Source of the DNA: Arthrobacter antibioticus
GTDB lineage: Bacteria; Actinomycetota; Actinomycetes; Actinomycetales; Micrococcaceae
DNA: 64,000 nt
NCBI RefSeq assembly: GCF_030063205.1
Contig: NZ_JASISQ010000004.1
Location: 62,001-126,000, forward strand
Direction: 5' to 3'
Shown here in pieces: positions 55,081 to 63,720 of the stretch. The stretch's first letter is position 1; each line of letters begins with the position of its first letter. Below the pieces are notes generated by a model. That model saw only the letters and a list, made by a program, of their open reading frames with translations, was not told the origin of the DNA and did not search any database. Made by a program: the position numbers and the translations under genes.

Positions 55081-56208
55081 ATGAACGCCCCGTCTGAACC
55101 TGTCCTGCTCGCCGCGCTAGCCACTGTTATAGATCCCGAGCTGCGCCGCCCCATCACGGAAATGGGAATGGTTGAATCGGTTGAGGCTTTCGACGACGGG
55201 AGAGTTCATGCAGTCATCAGGCTGACAATCTCCGGTTGCCCTCTACGCGAGACCATCACACGGGACGTCACCAACGCCTTGATGAGGGTTGACGGCGTCA
55301 CAGAGGTGAACGTGGAGCTGACAGTGATGACCCCTGAACAGCGCGCAGAGCTCAAAAGCCAGCTCAAGGGCGACTCCGTTGAGCGCGGAATTGTGTTCAA
55401 CGATGAGGATTCACTCACCCGTGTTTATGCCGTAGCCAGCGGTAAGGGCGGGGTGGGCAAATCAAGCGTCACGGTCAACCTTGCCTGCGCCCTGGCTGCG
55501 AAAGGGTTGCGTGTTGGGATTGTGGACGCTGATATTTACGGTTTTTCAATTCCGGGACTAATGGGGATTACGCAGGCCCCAACCAAAGTTGATGAGATGA
55601 TCCTGCCGCCCGTTGCCCATGACGTTAAGGTCATTTCCATTGGCATGTTTGTGGCCGGGAATCAGCCTGTTGCCTGGCGCGGCCCCATGCTGCATAGGGC
55701 GTTGGAGCAGTTTCTTAGCGATGTGTATTTTGGCGACTTGGATATTTTGCTTCTGGACTTGCCCCCGGGGACAGGAGACGTGGCAATTTCGGTTGCGCAA
55801 TTGCTGCCCAAGGCAGAAATTATTGTCATCACAACCCCTCAGGCAGCCGCTGCGGACGTAGCAGAGCGGGCAGGTGCCATTGCCGTGCAGACAGGGCAGA
55901 AGGTGGCAGGGGTCATTGAAAACATGTCGTTTCTGACCCTGCCGGATGGTAGCACCATGGAGTTGTTTGGATCAGGCGGCGGGGAGATTCTCTCCAAGCG
56001 ACTGAGCCAAACTGTTAACGCTCCTGTGGAGCTGTTGGGCCAGATACCGATCGACGTTGCGTTGCGTGAAGGCGGCGACATCGGGCTGCCTATTGTTCTT
56101 TCACACCCTGACTCCCCAGCTGCGGCGGGCCTCTTGGCCATTGCAGAAAAACTTGCTGTTCGCCCACGCGGGCTGGCCGGGCTAAAACTCGGCGTCACAC
56201 CCCGCTAA
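55081..56208 (+). CDS. mrp: Mrp/NBP35-type P-loop ATPase (Fe-S cluster carrier)
   Basis: A 375-residue protein. Residues about 1-95 are a DUF59/MIP18-like domain (VIDPELRRPITEMGMVESVE). The ATPase has a deviant Walker A ASGKGGVGKSSVTVNLA (about 119-135), Switch GIVDADIYGFSIPGLMG (about 146-162) and LLLDLPPGTGDVAISV (about 223-238). It carries or inserts Fe-S clusters. It lies 12 bases after DUF1003 in the plus-strand unit and converges on tatB. Confidence 0.93.
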   Translation: MNAPSEPVLLAALATVIDPELRRPITEMGMVESVEAFDDGRVHAVIRLTISGCPLRETITRDVTNALMRVDGVTEVNVELTVMTPEQRAELKSQLKGDSVERGIVFNDEDSLTRVYAVASGKGGVGKSSVTVNLACALAAKGLRVGIVDADIYGFSIPGLMGITQAPTKVDEMILPPVAHDVKVISIGMFVAGNQPVAWRGPMLHRALEQFLSDVYFGDLDILLLDLPPGTGDVAISVAQLLPKAEIIVITTPQAAAADVAERAGAIAVQTGQKVAGVIENMSFLTLPDGSTMELFGSGGGEILSKRLSQTVNAPVELLGQIPIDVALREGGDIGLPIVLSHPDSPAAAGLLAIAEKLAVRPRGLAGLKLGVTPR

Positions 56209-56237
56209 GCAACGCTGGGAGTGGGCAGCTGGAAAAC

Positions 56238-56669
56238 TTAGGTGGCTTCGACGTCGTACGGAGCCAGTTGACCTTCGGACAAGCGCTCAATCTGGGTGTC
56301 AGCGGGGCCCCCGCCGGAGACCGGCTTATCCTGCGCATTTTTACTATCCTGACCCATCATGGAGGCGATGGCCGCGCCGGGCGCCAGCTTCAGGGAGTTA
56401 ATTTTGTCCATGTCCTCGTCATCGAGCAAAGCCTCACGAATGATGCGACGAGGATCGTACTGGCGAGGATCAAGTTTCTTCCAGTCAATATCATCGATAT
56501 CAACCCCGGCTTCTTCCTTGATGGTTTCACGCGCGCCGGAGGCCATCTTGCGCACCTCGCGAATGAGGTTCTTCAGCTTTTCCACATATCCGGGAAGCCG
56601 CGAAGGGCCAATCACCAGGACTGCCACTATGACAATCAGGATCAGCTCAGGAGTATTGATACCAAACAC
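56238..56669 (-). CDS. tatB: Twin-arginine translocase subunit TatB
   Basis: A 143-residue protein. The N-terminal NTPELILIVIVAVLVIGPSRLPGYVEKLKNLIREVRKM is the TatB/TatA membrane helix, hinge (GPSRLP) and amphipathic helix, with the glutamate at position 8. The C-terminal half is acidic and flexible. It helps recruit folded twin-arginine proteins at the membrane. It lies downstream of sigE, as in many actinobacteria. Confidence 0.9.
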   Translation of the reverse strand: MFGINTPELILIVIVAVLVIGPSRLPGYVEKLKNLIREVRKMASGARETIKEEAGVDIDDIDWKKLDPRQYDPRRIIREALLDDEDMDKINSLKLAPGAAIASMMGQDSKNAQDKPVSGGGPADTQIERLSEGQLAPYDVEAT

Positions 56670-56777
56670 GTTAGGAAGATTACCCTCTCAATACTCAAAG
56701 CAACGATTCCGGGCGGTAACGCGGCGAATATATTCAGTGTGTCAGATACACCCCGCCCACCATGTCAGGCACAGAGT

Positions 56778-57425
56778 CTAGCGCACCCCGGCAATACGCG
56801 GCAGCGACAGCAGGGATTTGCGCGAAGGGCGCGCATCCCGGCGGCGGTCCGGTGCCCTGTCCACCAACGATTCCCGCAGCATGGCCCGGCCCCTGTGAAT
56901 GCGTGAGCGAACAGTGCCCAGTTTGACGTTCAAGGCATGAGCCACCTCGTCATAGGAGAGGCCTTCCATATCGCAAAGTACGACGGCGGCACGAAAGTCA
57001 GGCGGTAGCGCCGCCAACGCGGCAGCCACGTCAGTGTCCAGGTTGTTGAATTCAAAGGTGCGCTCCGGGCCCGGGTCATTTCCGGGCAAGCGTGCTGCTG
57101 CGTCTTCGGAAAGCACATCAAATCTAATCCGTTGCTTGCGCCGTGCCTGATCCAGAAACAAGTTGGTGGTGATGCGGTGCAGCCAGCCGTCAAGCGTGCC
57201 GGGCTTGAAATTTGCCAAAGATTTGAATACGCGTACAAAGACCTCCTGAGTGAGGTCCTCGGCGTCGAACTTGTTCCCGGTCAGGCGGTACGCCAGCCGA
57301 AAGACTTTCGCTGAATGGTTTGTGACCACTTCTTCCCACGATGGCCTCACCCACTCAGGAGAAACTGTGGCTGGTTCTTGGACTGCTTCGCCACGACGAA
57401 TCACGGGGGTACCGGCTGAGCTCAT
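56778..57425 (-). CDS. sigE: ECF sigma factor, SigE-type
   Basis: A 215-residue sigma-70 ECF factor. Region 2 is [38 protein letters not shown] (about 33-70); region 4 is [44 protein letters not shown] (about 138-181). The start at 57425 follows GAGGTGC. It diverges from the O-methyltransferase gene as in M. tuberculosis Rv1220c/Rv1221. The neighbouring anti-sigma (RseA) and HtrA genes found there between sigE and tatB are absent: only 108 bases separate the two here. Confidence 0.9.
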   Translation of the reverse strand: MSSAGTPVIRRGEAVQEPATVSPEWVRPSWEEVVTNHSAKVFRLAYRLTGNKFDAEDLTQEVFVRVFKSLANFKPGTLDGWLHRITTNLFLDQARRKQRIRFDVLSEDAAARLPGNDPGPERTFEFNNLDTDVAAALAALPPDFRAAVVLCDMEGLSYDEVAHALNVKLGTVRSRIHRGRAMLRESLVDRAPDRRRDARPSRKSLLSLPRIAGVR

Positions 57426-57614
57426 CGCTGCACCTCGCTTCAGTGACTTCTACTTCTGATCCGAACATGGAATTTCCGGAACGGGACGTTTCCCTTTAGT
57501 GAACTTAGTGTGTCAAACGAAGCTGACATTTTGCTGAACGGCAGCGGCCAATGCGTCGGGTGTGCAGGCAGTAGGCTAGAGCTAGTCACCGCAACAGTTT
57601 AGGAAAAACGATCC

Positions 57615-58247
57615 ATGAGCGCCGATAAATCCACCAGCTGGTCCTACACAGAGGGCCTCCCCGTGGAAGACGTTGTCCTGCGACGGGCCCGCGAGCGCTC
57701 ACACGAGCTGGGTTTGTTCGCCGTGAGCCCCGGCGTAGCAGCGGCATTGACCGTATTAGCTGCGACCTCGAAGGCGCAAACCGCAGTAGAAGTCGGCACC
57801 GGTGCGGGTGTCTCTGGTGTGGCATTGCTGCGAGGCTTGGGCCCACGTGCGGTCCTGACAACCATTGACCCGGACGTGGACCATTTGAAGGCAGCGCGCG
57901 AAGCCTTCACCGAGTCCGGCTCCGCGGCAAACCGAACACGCACCATTTCCGGTCGCGGTCAGGACGTTCTGCCGCGCCTGACTGATGCAGCTTACGATCT
58001 GGTGTTCATTGACGCCGATAAACCAAGTTTTCCGGATTACGTTGACCAGGCCATCAGGCTGTTGAAAACTGGTGGGCTCCTGATCATCAACGATGCACTG
58101 GATAAGGACCGGGTCTCAGATCCTGCCATCCGCGAGAGCAGCACCGTGGTGTTGCGCAGAGTTGGCAAGCTCATCCGAGAACACGATTCCCTCATCAGCG
58201 CCATGCTACCTACCGGTGACGGGCTGTTACTGGCTGTCAAGCGCTAA
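57615..58247 (+). CDS. O-methyltransferase (caffeoyl-CoA type)
   Basis: A 210-residue SAM-dependent methyltransferase. The SAM motif is TAVEVGTGAGVSGVALLRG (about 55-73); the metal/SAM aspartates lie in LTTIDPDVDHLKAAREAF (about 81-98) and DLVFIDADKPSFPDYVDQAI (about 131-150), and GGLLIINDALDKDRVSDP (about 156-173) completes the class. Probable catechol/phenol substrate; unknown. It is divergent from sigE and terminated by the hairpin at 58278. Confidence 0.88.
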   Translation: MSADKSTSWSYTEGLPVEDVVLRRARERSHELGLFAVSPGVAAALTVLAATSKAQTAVEVGTGAGVSGVALLRGLGPRAVLTTIDPDVDHLKAAREAFTESGSAANRTRTISGRGQDVLPRLTDAAYDLVFIDADKPSFPDYVDQAIRLLKTGGLLIINDALDKDRVSDPAIRESSTVVLRRVGKLIREHDSLISAMLPTGDGLLLAVKR

Positions 58248-58277
58248 CTAGTAGATACTAAAAAAGAATCGGTATTG

Positions 58278-58335
58278 ATAAAAGAATCGGCGGGCAGCTT
58301 AAGCTGCACCGCCGATTCTTTTATTAAATTTTTTT
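58278..58335 (+). terminator. Terminator after the O-methyltransferase
   Basis: ATAAAAGAATCGGCGG (58278-58293) pairs with CCGCCGATTCTTTTAT (58309-58324) and the inner GCAGCTT/AAGCTGC palindrome extends the stem, with one bulged A; an AT-rich run with seven T follows. Confidence 0.9.
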
Positions 58336-58340
58336 GATAT

Positions 58341-58362
58341 GAAGCCTCTGCTTTGAGGCTTC
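58341..58362 (-). terminator. Small terminator-like hairpin after DUF3117
   Basis: GAAGCCTC (58341-58348) pairs with GAGGCTTC (58355-58362) around a six-base loop, just past the minus-strand DUF3117 stop; the AT-rich run beyond it on that strand acts as its tail. Confidence 0.6.
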
Positions 58363-58389
58363 GATGACGCACGAGCCTGAAGCTTAGAG

Positions 58390-58557
58390 TTATTCGGTTG
58401 CCCCTACCAGGCACTCCTTGAGGCTGAGCGCTTCATCGGCGTTCATCTCAACTACAAGCCGTCCGCCGCCTTCCAAGGGTAACCGCAGAATCAAGCTTCG
58501 ACCTTCTTTAGTCACTTCCATTGGACCGTCACCGGTTCTAGGTTTCATGGCCGCCAT
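58390..58557 (-). CDS. DUF3117 family protein (55 residues)
   Basis: It reads MAAMKPRTGDGPMEVTKEGR, continues SLILRLPLEGGGRLVVEMN and ends LKECLVGATE, the exact form of the highly conserved actinobacterial DUF3117 family (Rv1211-like). ATG 58557 is preceded by AAGGGGA eight bases upstream. A longer frame from 58635 would add 26 residues and is less likely. No function is known. Confidence 0.93.
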   Translation of the reverse strand: MAAMKPRTGDGPMEVTKEGRSLILRLPLEGGGRLVVEMNADEALSLKECLVGATE

Positions 58558-58708
58558 CAGGAGTTCCCCTTTTCGTAGTGCATACCCGCCCCACCCGGGT
58601 TTTACCCAGTAAGGCGTTTCTGTTGTATTGCTCACAAGCCATTATTCCGTACTTCCACTCCCGGGTGCTAATCGTGGCCTTCGCAAGGCAAAACTTGGTG
58701 GTGATGTG

Positions 58709-59980
58709 TCAGGGCGGCCATCCTACTCCGGTGCTGATAGCGGAGAACTGCCACAACCAAATGACCCACACGATCTGCAACACTGTGAACATCACTAAGA
58801 CGCTCCAGCGGTATGCCCTAGAAGTTGAAATGAATCCGGCAGCCAGAGCCAACGGGAACAATGGGAGCAGCAACCTGAAGGTGCTTGACTGCGGATGCAG
58901 CACTCCTAGCAAGTACAGCAGGTACATCACGGACCAGGTCCGCAGTTCAAAGCCGATCCTCCGCACAGCCTTGGAGTTGAGGTAGAGGGCAGCCAGAGCC
59001 ACAAAAAGGATCGGCAAAATAGGTCCCCAAAATCCGCCAACCAGCTCCACACCCGTGTTGAACCACGGCTTGAACAAAACAAGTTTTGTGCCGCGCCACG
59101 CAGTTTCGGTATCGGTATAGGCACTGCGTTCCCCCGTCACCCACCACGCAATCAGCATCCAAGCGAACGCCGACACCAAGCTGACAACCAACAGGACAGC
59201 ACCCGCGGCCATCTCACGCGCAGGAAAGGGTTCCCTTTTTCTGTGCCACCAGCGCCATAGAAGGTGAAAAAGAACGACGGCGGCAAATGGCGCCCCTGCC
59301 GGTCGTGAAAGGCACAGCAGCAGCACCGTGGGCGCGGCCGCCCAATAGTTGTTCTTGATGAGCAAGTGCATCGCTAAAGCCAGGAAGAAGAGCCCCAACG
59401 ATTCCGCATACGGGACTTGAAGGATGGGCGAGACGGGAAAAGAGGCAACAAAGGCCACACCCCACAGCGCCGTCCCGGGAGCCGCGAAGTTCCGGAAAAG
59501 TTTGTAGATCATCAAGGCTGCTCCGAGACCGGCGACGGTGGCCACAGTGGCACCTGCTAGCGGCCAGCTAAGTCCTGAAACGGCATTGAGACCACGAGCC
59601 AGCAGAGGAAACAGCGGATAAAAGGCCCATTGGTTGGGGCTTGCTGTGCCATCGGCACTGCGCGGAATACTGGTTGGGTAACCGCCGTTGAAAATCCTCT
59701 CGTACCAACCCGCATCCCACCTGTTGATAAACGTCAAGTAATCCGGCTGCCGCCCACCCCACGGCGACTGCTCTGCATGCCATGCCGCGCCAACAAGGAT
59801 CGCGTAGCTCACAATCCGGGCAGCAATATAGATCAGCGAGACTTTCACCCACCACGGAGCGCTCCGTAACGGTGAAAATATTATGTACAACCAGCCGTAG
59901 ATAGCATCATTGACAGAAGGCAACGCTGGCTGGTGCTGCGTTGCCGCGGCCTTCTCGTTCTCGCTAGGTGCCGCAGTCAT
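58709..59980 (-). CDS. PIG-V-like mannosyltransferase-family membrane protein
   Basis: A 423-residue protein with about ten hydrophobic helices. After an N-terminal polar segment (MTAAPSENEK), it has RWDAGWYERIFNGGYP (about 88-103), the DxxW-like loop after the first helix typical of PIG-V/GT-C enzymes, then NQWAFYPLFPLLARGL and VPYAESLGLFFLALAMHLL. Such enzymes use polyprenyl-phosphate sugars on the outer membrane face. Donor and acceptor unknown. It follows tag by seven bases on the same strand. Confidence 0.83.
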   Translation of the reverse strand: MTAAPSENEKAAATQHQPALPSVNDAIYGWLYIIFSPLRSAPWWVKVSLIYIAARIVSYAILVGAAWHAEQSPWGGRQPDYLTFINRWDAGWYERIFNGGYPTSIPRSADGTASPNQWAFYPLFPLLARGLNAVSGLSWPLAGATVATVAGLGAALMIYKLFRNFAAPGTALWGVAFVASFPVSPILQVPYAESLGLFFLALAMHLLIKNNYWAAAPTVLLLCLSRPAGAPFAAVVLFHLLWRWWHRKREPFPAREMAAGAVLLVVSLVSAFAWMLIAWWVTGERSAYTDTETAWRGTKLVLFKPWFNTGVELVGGFWGPILPILFVALAALYLNSKAVRRIGFELRTWSVMYLLYLLGVLHPQSSTFRLLLPLFPLALAAGFISTSRAYRWSVLVMFTVLQIVWVIWLWQFSAISTGVGWPP

Positions 59981-59987
59981 AGCTGGC

Positions 59988-60569
59988 TTATCCAAGCCCC
60001 AACGTCTGAGTTTTTCCAGCCAGCCAGCAACCGGCCTGGTGGTCGTTGACCACACCAATCGCCTGCATGGTGGCGTATGCGGTGGTGGGACCCACAAAGG
60101 AAAAACCATATCCTTTCAATGCCTTCGCCAGCTGTTTGGACTCAGCTGTTTGCCCAGGAACAGCTTCCTCGGGCCCACGGGCCACCACCGGTGCATGCTC
60201 GGCAATAATTGTTGCCAACGTGATTCCGGCAGGTAGTCTAAGCAGCGCCCTTGCATTGCCTATGGTGGCGTTGATCTTCAGGCGGTTACGCACAATGGCA
60301 GCGTCTAGCATCAGCCGTTCAACGTCCTCATGACCAAACTGCGCCACAATAATCGGGTCAAAGTTGCAGAACGCTCGTCTGAAAGCCTCACGTTTCCGCA
60401 GAATAGTGATCCAACTCAGCCCGGACTGGAAAGCCTCGAGACTCAGCCGCTCGTACAGCTCGTTTTCTCCTTCAACGGCTCTGCCCCACTCGGCATCATG
60501 ATATCGCTGATATTGCTCATCATTTTCGATCCCCGTCCAGGCGCAGCGCCTTGTCCCGTCACCGCTCAC
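59988..60569 (-). CDS. tag: DNA-3-methyladenine glycosylase I
   Basis: A 193-residue Tag enzyme from GTG 60569. It has RRCAWTG with the first zinc cysteine, YHDAEWGRAVEGENELYERLSLEAFQSGLSWITILRKREAF (about 25-65) and the zinc/base-site NDHQAGCW near the C-terminus. It excises 3-methyladenine from alkylated DNA. The start overlaps the DivIVA-like stop by 11 bases. An upstream in-frame extension reads through that gene's repeat tract and is unlikely. Confidence 0.92.
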   Translation of the reverse strand: MSGDGTRRCAWTGIENDEQYQRYHDAEWGRAVEGENELYERLSLEAFQSGLSWITILRKREAFRRAFCNFDPIIVAQFGHEDVERLMLDAAIVRNRLKINATIGNARALLRLPAGITLATIIAEHAPVVARGPEEAVPGQTAESKQLAKALKGYGFSFVGPTTAYATMQAIGVVNDHQAGCWLAGKTQTLGLG

Positions 60570-60921
60570 GGCTGGCCGCGCCCGTATCAGGAGCCTCCGT
60601 ATCAGGAGCCTCCGCTTCAGGAGCGCCCGCTTCAAGTTCGGCAATGCGCAGGTCCTTGGCCGCCAGCTCGTCGCGCAGGTGATCCAGGACCTCGTCTACT
60701 TGGTCCATACGGTACCCGCGCAACCCCAAGGAGAATCGCAGTCTGTCTACATCAGCCGACACAGGGGCTTTGGGCAGCAGCACGGGTGGCAGATTCGCTA
60801 CAGGTTGTGCCATGGCGTCCTGATAGATGTCCGCCGTGGCGCCAGGTTTGTTTAGCCCCACCACATAAAAGGCGGCTGCAGCTATCACTACTACAGCAAG
60901 AAAGATCAGGAAATAGCTCAC
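60559..60921 (-). CDS. Membrane-anchored DivIVA-domain protein
   Basis: About 120 residues from GTG 60921. An N-terminal helix LIFLAVVVIAAAAFYVVGL (about 5-23) is followed by LRFSLGLRGYRMDQVDEVLDHLRDELAAKDLRIAELE (about 61-97), the DivIVA lipid-binding/coiled-coil start. The tail has AEAPDT repeats coded by a 15-base tandem (60583-60627). It may localise cell-wall factors at poles or septa. Order with tag and DUF3117 matches mycobacteria. Start is uncertain. Confidence 0.82.
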   Translation of the reverse strand: MSYFLIFLAVVVIAAAAFYVVGLNKPGATADIYQDAMAQPVANLPPVLLPKAPVSADVDRLRFSLGLRGYRMDQVDEVLDHLRDELAAKDLRIAELEAGAPEAEAPDTEAPDTGAASRER

Positions 60922-60981
60922 GAGACCATCGTGCCAGATTGGTAGAAGAAAAAAACCGTATTGCATCCAGCCACAGGTGCA

Positions 60982-61758
60982 TTAGCCTTCACGGGCGGCA
61001 ACTCTTGCCCCGGCTTTTCCTGCCATCACCAATTCCACGGCTTCCTCGGCGGTATCCACAAGAGAGATGATGTCCAGATCTTTGGCCGAGACAAGGCCCT
61101 GCTCCACCATGACGTTCTTGATCCAATCCAGCAGCGGCCCCCAGAAGACGCTATCAACTAAAATAATGGGGAACTGGCTGACTTTACTTGTCTGCACAAG
61201 AACCATGGCTTCAAACAGCTCATCCAGTGTGCCAAGACCGCCAGGGAGAACCACAAAGCCTTGGGCGTATTTCACAAACATGGTTTTGCGGGCAAAGAAG
61301 TAGCGGAAATCCACTCCCAGGCCCACCCATTCGTTCATGCCTTCTTCAAAGGGGAGTTCAATGCCTAACCCGATCGAGAGTCCACCAGCTTCGCAGGCAC
61401 CACGGTTGGCAGCTTCCATGGAGCCGGGTCCGCCACCTGTAATGACGGCTACGCCGGCTTCCACCAACAGCCGGCCAACCTCAACCCCCGCCGCGTAATA
61501 GGGGGAATCGCGCTTGGTCCGCGCTGAACCAAACACACTGATCGCGGGACCTATGTCAGCCAGCGCGTCAAAACCCTGCACAAATTCGCTTTGAATGCGC
61601 ATTACCCGCCACGGGTCCGTGTGGGTGAAATCGCTGCTGGGAGGGGTTTCCAGGAGTCGGGCGTCAGCGGTTTCATGGCTGGCGCCGTTTTTGCGCCAGA
61701 AACCGAACCGCCGAAGTTCGGGACGGATGGGCCTGTTGGGTCCTGTAGCTGCGCTCAT
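60982..61758 (-). CDS. LOG-family (TIGR00730) Rossmann-fold protein
   Basis: A 258-residue protein from MSAATGPNRP. It has ISVFGSARTKRDSPYY (about 72-87), the nucleotide-binding VITGGGPGSMEAANRGA (about 107-123) and the catalytic PGGLGTLDELFE (about 171-182), the signature of cytokinin-riboside monophosphate phosphoribohydrolase (LOG) proteins. It hydrolyses nucleoside 5'-monophosphates to base and ribose phosphate. It lies downstream of the glu operon promoter region on the opposite strand. Confidence 0.9.
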   Translation of the reverse strand: MSAATGPNRPIRPELRRFGFWRKNGASHETADARLLETPPSSDFTHTDPWRVMRIQSEFVQGFDALADIGPAISVFGSARTKRDSPYYAAGVEVGRLLVEAGVAVITGGGPGSMEAANRGACEAGGLSIGLGIELPFEEGMNEWVGLGVDFRYFFARKTMFVKYAQGFVVLPGGLGTLDELFEAMVLVQTSKVSQFPIILVDSVFWGPLLDWIKNVMVEQGLVSAKDLDIISLVDTAEEAVELVMAGKAGARVAAREG

Positions 61759-61813
61759 GCCACCAAGGGTACGTGAAAAGCTGCGGTGTCCTGACTCACA
61801 TTGTCTCGTTACC

Positions 61814-61873
61814 GTTACGATCCGTAACAACATGGGCAAATCGTTTACCGGAGCTCAAGAAACTCGGTAGATT
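61814..61873 (+). promoter_or_regulatory. Candidate operator and promoter of the glutamate transporter operon
   Basis: GTTACG-ATC-CGTAAC (61814-61828) is a perfect inverted repeat preceded by GTTACC. TTTACC (61844-61849) and TAGATT (61868-61873), 18 bases apart, form a promoter; TAGATT is six bases from the gluA ATG, so the transcript is probably leaderless. GTTAC spacing recalls nitrogen regulators such as GlnR, but the match is incomplete. Confidence 0.55.
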
Positions 61874-61879
61874 CAGTGC

Positions 61880-62638
61880 ATGACAAATTCCGCACATGCT
61901 CCTGCGCTCGTGGAGCTTAAAGCTGTCAATAAGCATTACAGCGCCCTCCATGTGCTCAAAGATATTAATTTGCACGTTGCCAAGGGTGAAGTCCTGGTTG
62001 TCATTGGTCCATCCGGATCCGGCAAATCAACATTGTGCCGTGCCATCAATCGGCTGGAAACCATTGACTCCGGTTCCATCACCATTGAAGGCAAGGAACT
62101 CCCCAAGGAAGGCAAACAGCTTGCCAACCTGCGTGCCGACGTTGGCATGGTGTTCCAGTCCTTTAATTTATTTGCGCACAAAACAATTTTGGAAAACGTC
62201 ACCCTTGGTCCGATCAAGGTCAAGGGCATGTCCAAGGCCGACGCCGAAAAGCTCGCCTTGTCACTGTTGGAGCGGGTAGGCGTGGGTCACCAGGCCGCAA
62301 AGTTGCCCGCTCAACTTTCAGGTGGGCAGCAACAGCGCGTGGCAATTGCCCGTGCGTTGGCGATGAAGCCAAAGGTCATGCTTTTTGATGAGCCCACCAG
62401 CGCCCTCGACCCCGAAATGATCAATGAGGTCCTGGATGTCATGGTCGAGTTGGCCAAGGAAGGGATGACAATGGTGGTTGTCACCCACGAGATGGGTTTT
62501 GCACGCAAAGCCGCTGACCGTGTCATCTTCATGGCTGATGGACAGATCGTTGAAGAAGCCACACCGAATGAATTCTTCACCAACCCGCAAACGGCAAGGG
62601 CCAAGGACTTCCTGTCCAAAATCCTCACCAACGGATAA
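61880..62638 (+). CDS. gluA: Glutamate-type amino-acid ABC transporter ATPase
   Basis: A 252-residue ABC ATPase. Walker [20 protein letters not shown] (about 37-55), Q-loop [12 protein letters not shown] (about 90-101), signature [16 protein letters not shown] (about 145-160), Walker [20 protein letters not shown] (about 165-183) and the switch His in [17 protein letters not shown]. It powers uptake of polar amino acids (glutamate by gene order). First gene of gluABC(D). Confidence 0.92.
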   Translation: MTNSAHAPALVELKAVNKHYSALHVLKDINLHVAKGEVLVVIGPSGSGKSTLCRAINRLETIDSGSITIEGKELPKEGKQLANLRADVGMVFQSFNLFAHKTILENVTLGPIKVKGMSKADAEKLALSLLERVGVGHQAAKLPAQLSGGQQQRVAIARALAMKPKVMLFDEPTSALDPEMINEVLDVMVELAKEGMTMVVVTHEMGFARKAADRVIFMADGQIVEEATPNEFFTNPQTARAKDFLSKILTNG

Positions 62639-62719
62639 CTTGCAGCTTTTTGAAATTTTCCGGCTGTTTCAGCCGTTCACTACACCGGCCAATGGTGGCC
62701 GATTATGAAAGGAACCCCC

Positions 62720-63634
62720 TTGAAGAACTTTTTTAGTAGCAAAAGCCTCGGTTTCGCGGCTGTGCTGACAGCCGCAGCTCTGGCCATGACTGGCTGTGGC
62801 GGCGCGGACACCGCAGGCGGCGGAGACTCTGCCGGAGGAGGCGCCGGCGACGCGCCCGCCTTCGAAGTAGCCAAAGATGTGGCGCTGACTGGCAGCCCCA
62901 CCTTCGACAAAATCAAGGCAGATGGAACCATTCGTATCGGCGTTAAGCCCGATCAGCCAGGATTGGGCTTCCTCGACGCAGCCACGGGCAAGTACAGCGG
63001 CTTTGACATCGAAATCGCCACATGGATGGCTGCCTCGCTAGGTGTCGCGGCGGATAAAATTGAGTTTAAGTCAATCCCTTCCGCAACCCGTGAAACAGCG
63101 TTGGCCAAAGGTGACGTAGACCTTTATGTTGGCACCTACTCCATCACTGACAAGCGCAAGAAGCTCGTTGACTTTGCGGGACCGTATTTCATCACGGGTC
63201 AGGGCCTGCTGGTCGCCAAGAAGAACGAAGACATCAAGAGTGAGAAGGACTTGGCCGGGAAGAAGGTTTGCTCCGCTACCGGTTCAACCCCCATTCAGAA
63301 CATCCGGGAGAACTTCCCGGAGGCCACCCCGGTGGAATTTGATTTGTACTCCAAGTGTGTTGAGGCGCTGAAGAACGGCGACGTGGACGCAGTCACCACC
63401 GACCAGGCCATCTTGCTCGGCTTTGCATCGCAGGAGCCTGAACTCCTGAAGGTTGTTGGCGAACCGTTCACCACGGAGAACTACGGCGTTGGTTTGCCTT
63501 TGGGTGACACAACTTTGCGCACACACTTAAACACCACCCTCACTGACGGCAACGCGACGTGGACAAAGATCTTTGATTCCACGCTTGGCAAGTCCGGCAC
63601 CAAGGTTCAGCAGCCCAAGGTTGACCAGTACTAA
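62720..63634 (+). CDS. gluB: Glutamate-type ABC transporter substrate-binding lipoprotein
   Basis: About 304 residues from TTG 62720, preceded by AAAGGA four to six bases upstream; an ATG at 62705 has no ribosome site. A signal peptide with lipobox LAMTGCGG (cysteine at about 25) is followed by a Gly/Ala-rich linker and a SBP_bac_3 domain: GTIRIGVKPDQPGLGFLDAATGKYSGFDIEIATWMA, VDLYVGTYSITDKRKKLVDFAGPYF. Extracytoplasmic and membrane-anchored. It delivers substrate to GluC/GluD. Confidence 0.92.
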   Translation: MKNFFSSKSLGFAAVLTAAALAMTGCGGADTAGGGDSAGGGAGDAPAFEVAKDVALTGSPTFDKIKADGTIRIGVKPDQPGLGFLDAATGKYSGFDIEIATWMAASLGVAADKIEFKSIPSATRETALAKGDVDLYVGTYSITDKRKKLVDFAGPYFITGQGLLVAKKNEDIKSEKDLAGKKVCSATGSTPIQNIRENFPEATPVEFDLYSKCVEALKNGDVDAVTTDQAILLGFASQEPELLKVVGEPFTTENYGVGLPLGDTTLRTHLNTTLTDGNATWTKIFDSTLGKSGTKVQQPKVDQY

Positions 63635-63644
63635 ATAGTCCCCT

Positions 63645-63684
63645 AATCGGTGGTGCTGTGGCCATGGCCACGGCACCACCGATT
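63645..63684 (+). terminator. Strong hairpin between gluB and gluC (attenuator)
   Basis: AATCGGTGGTGC (63645-63656) pairs with GCACCACCGATT (63673-63684); the inner GTGGCCATGGCCAC palindrome extends the stem with one U-G pair. It lies 10 bases after gluB and 36 before gluC. It probably keeps the permease less expressed than the binding protein. Confidence 0.8.
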
Positions 63685-63720
63685 TTCCGCTAGCCAATTC
63701 ACTGAAAGCGACGCTGCACT

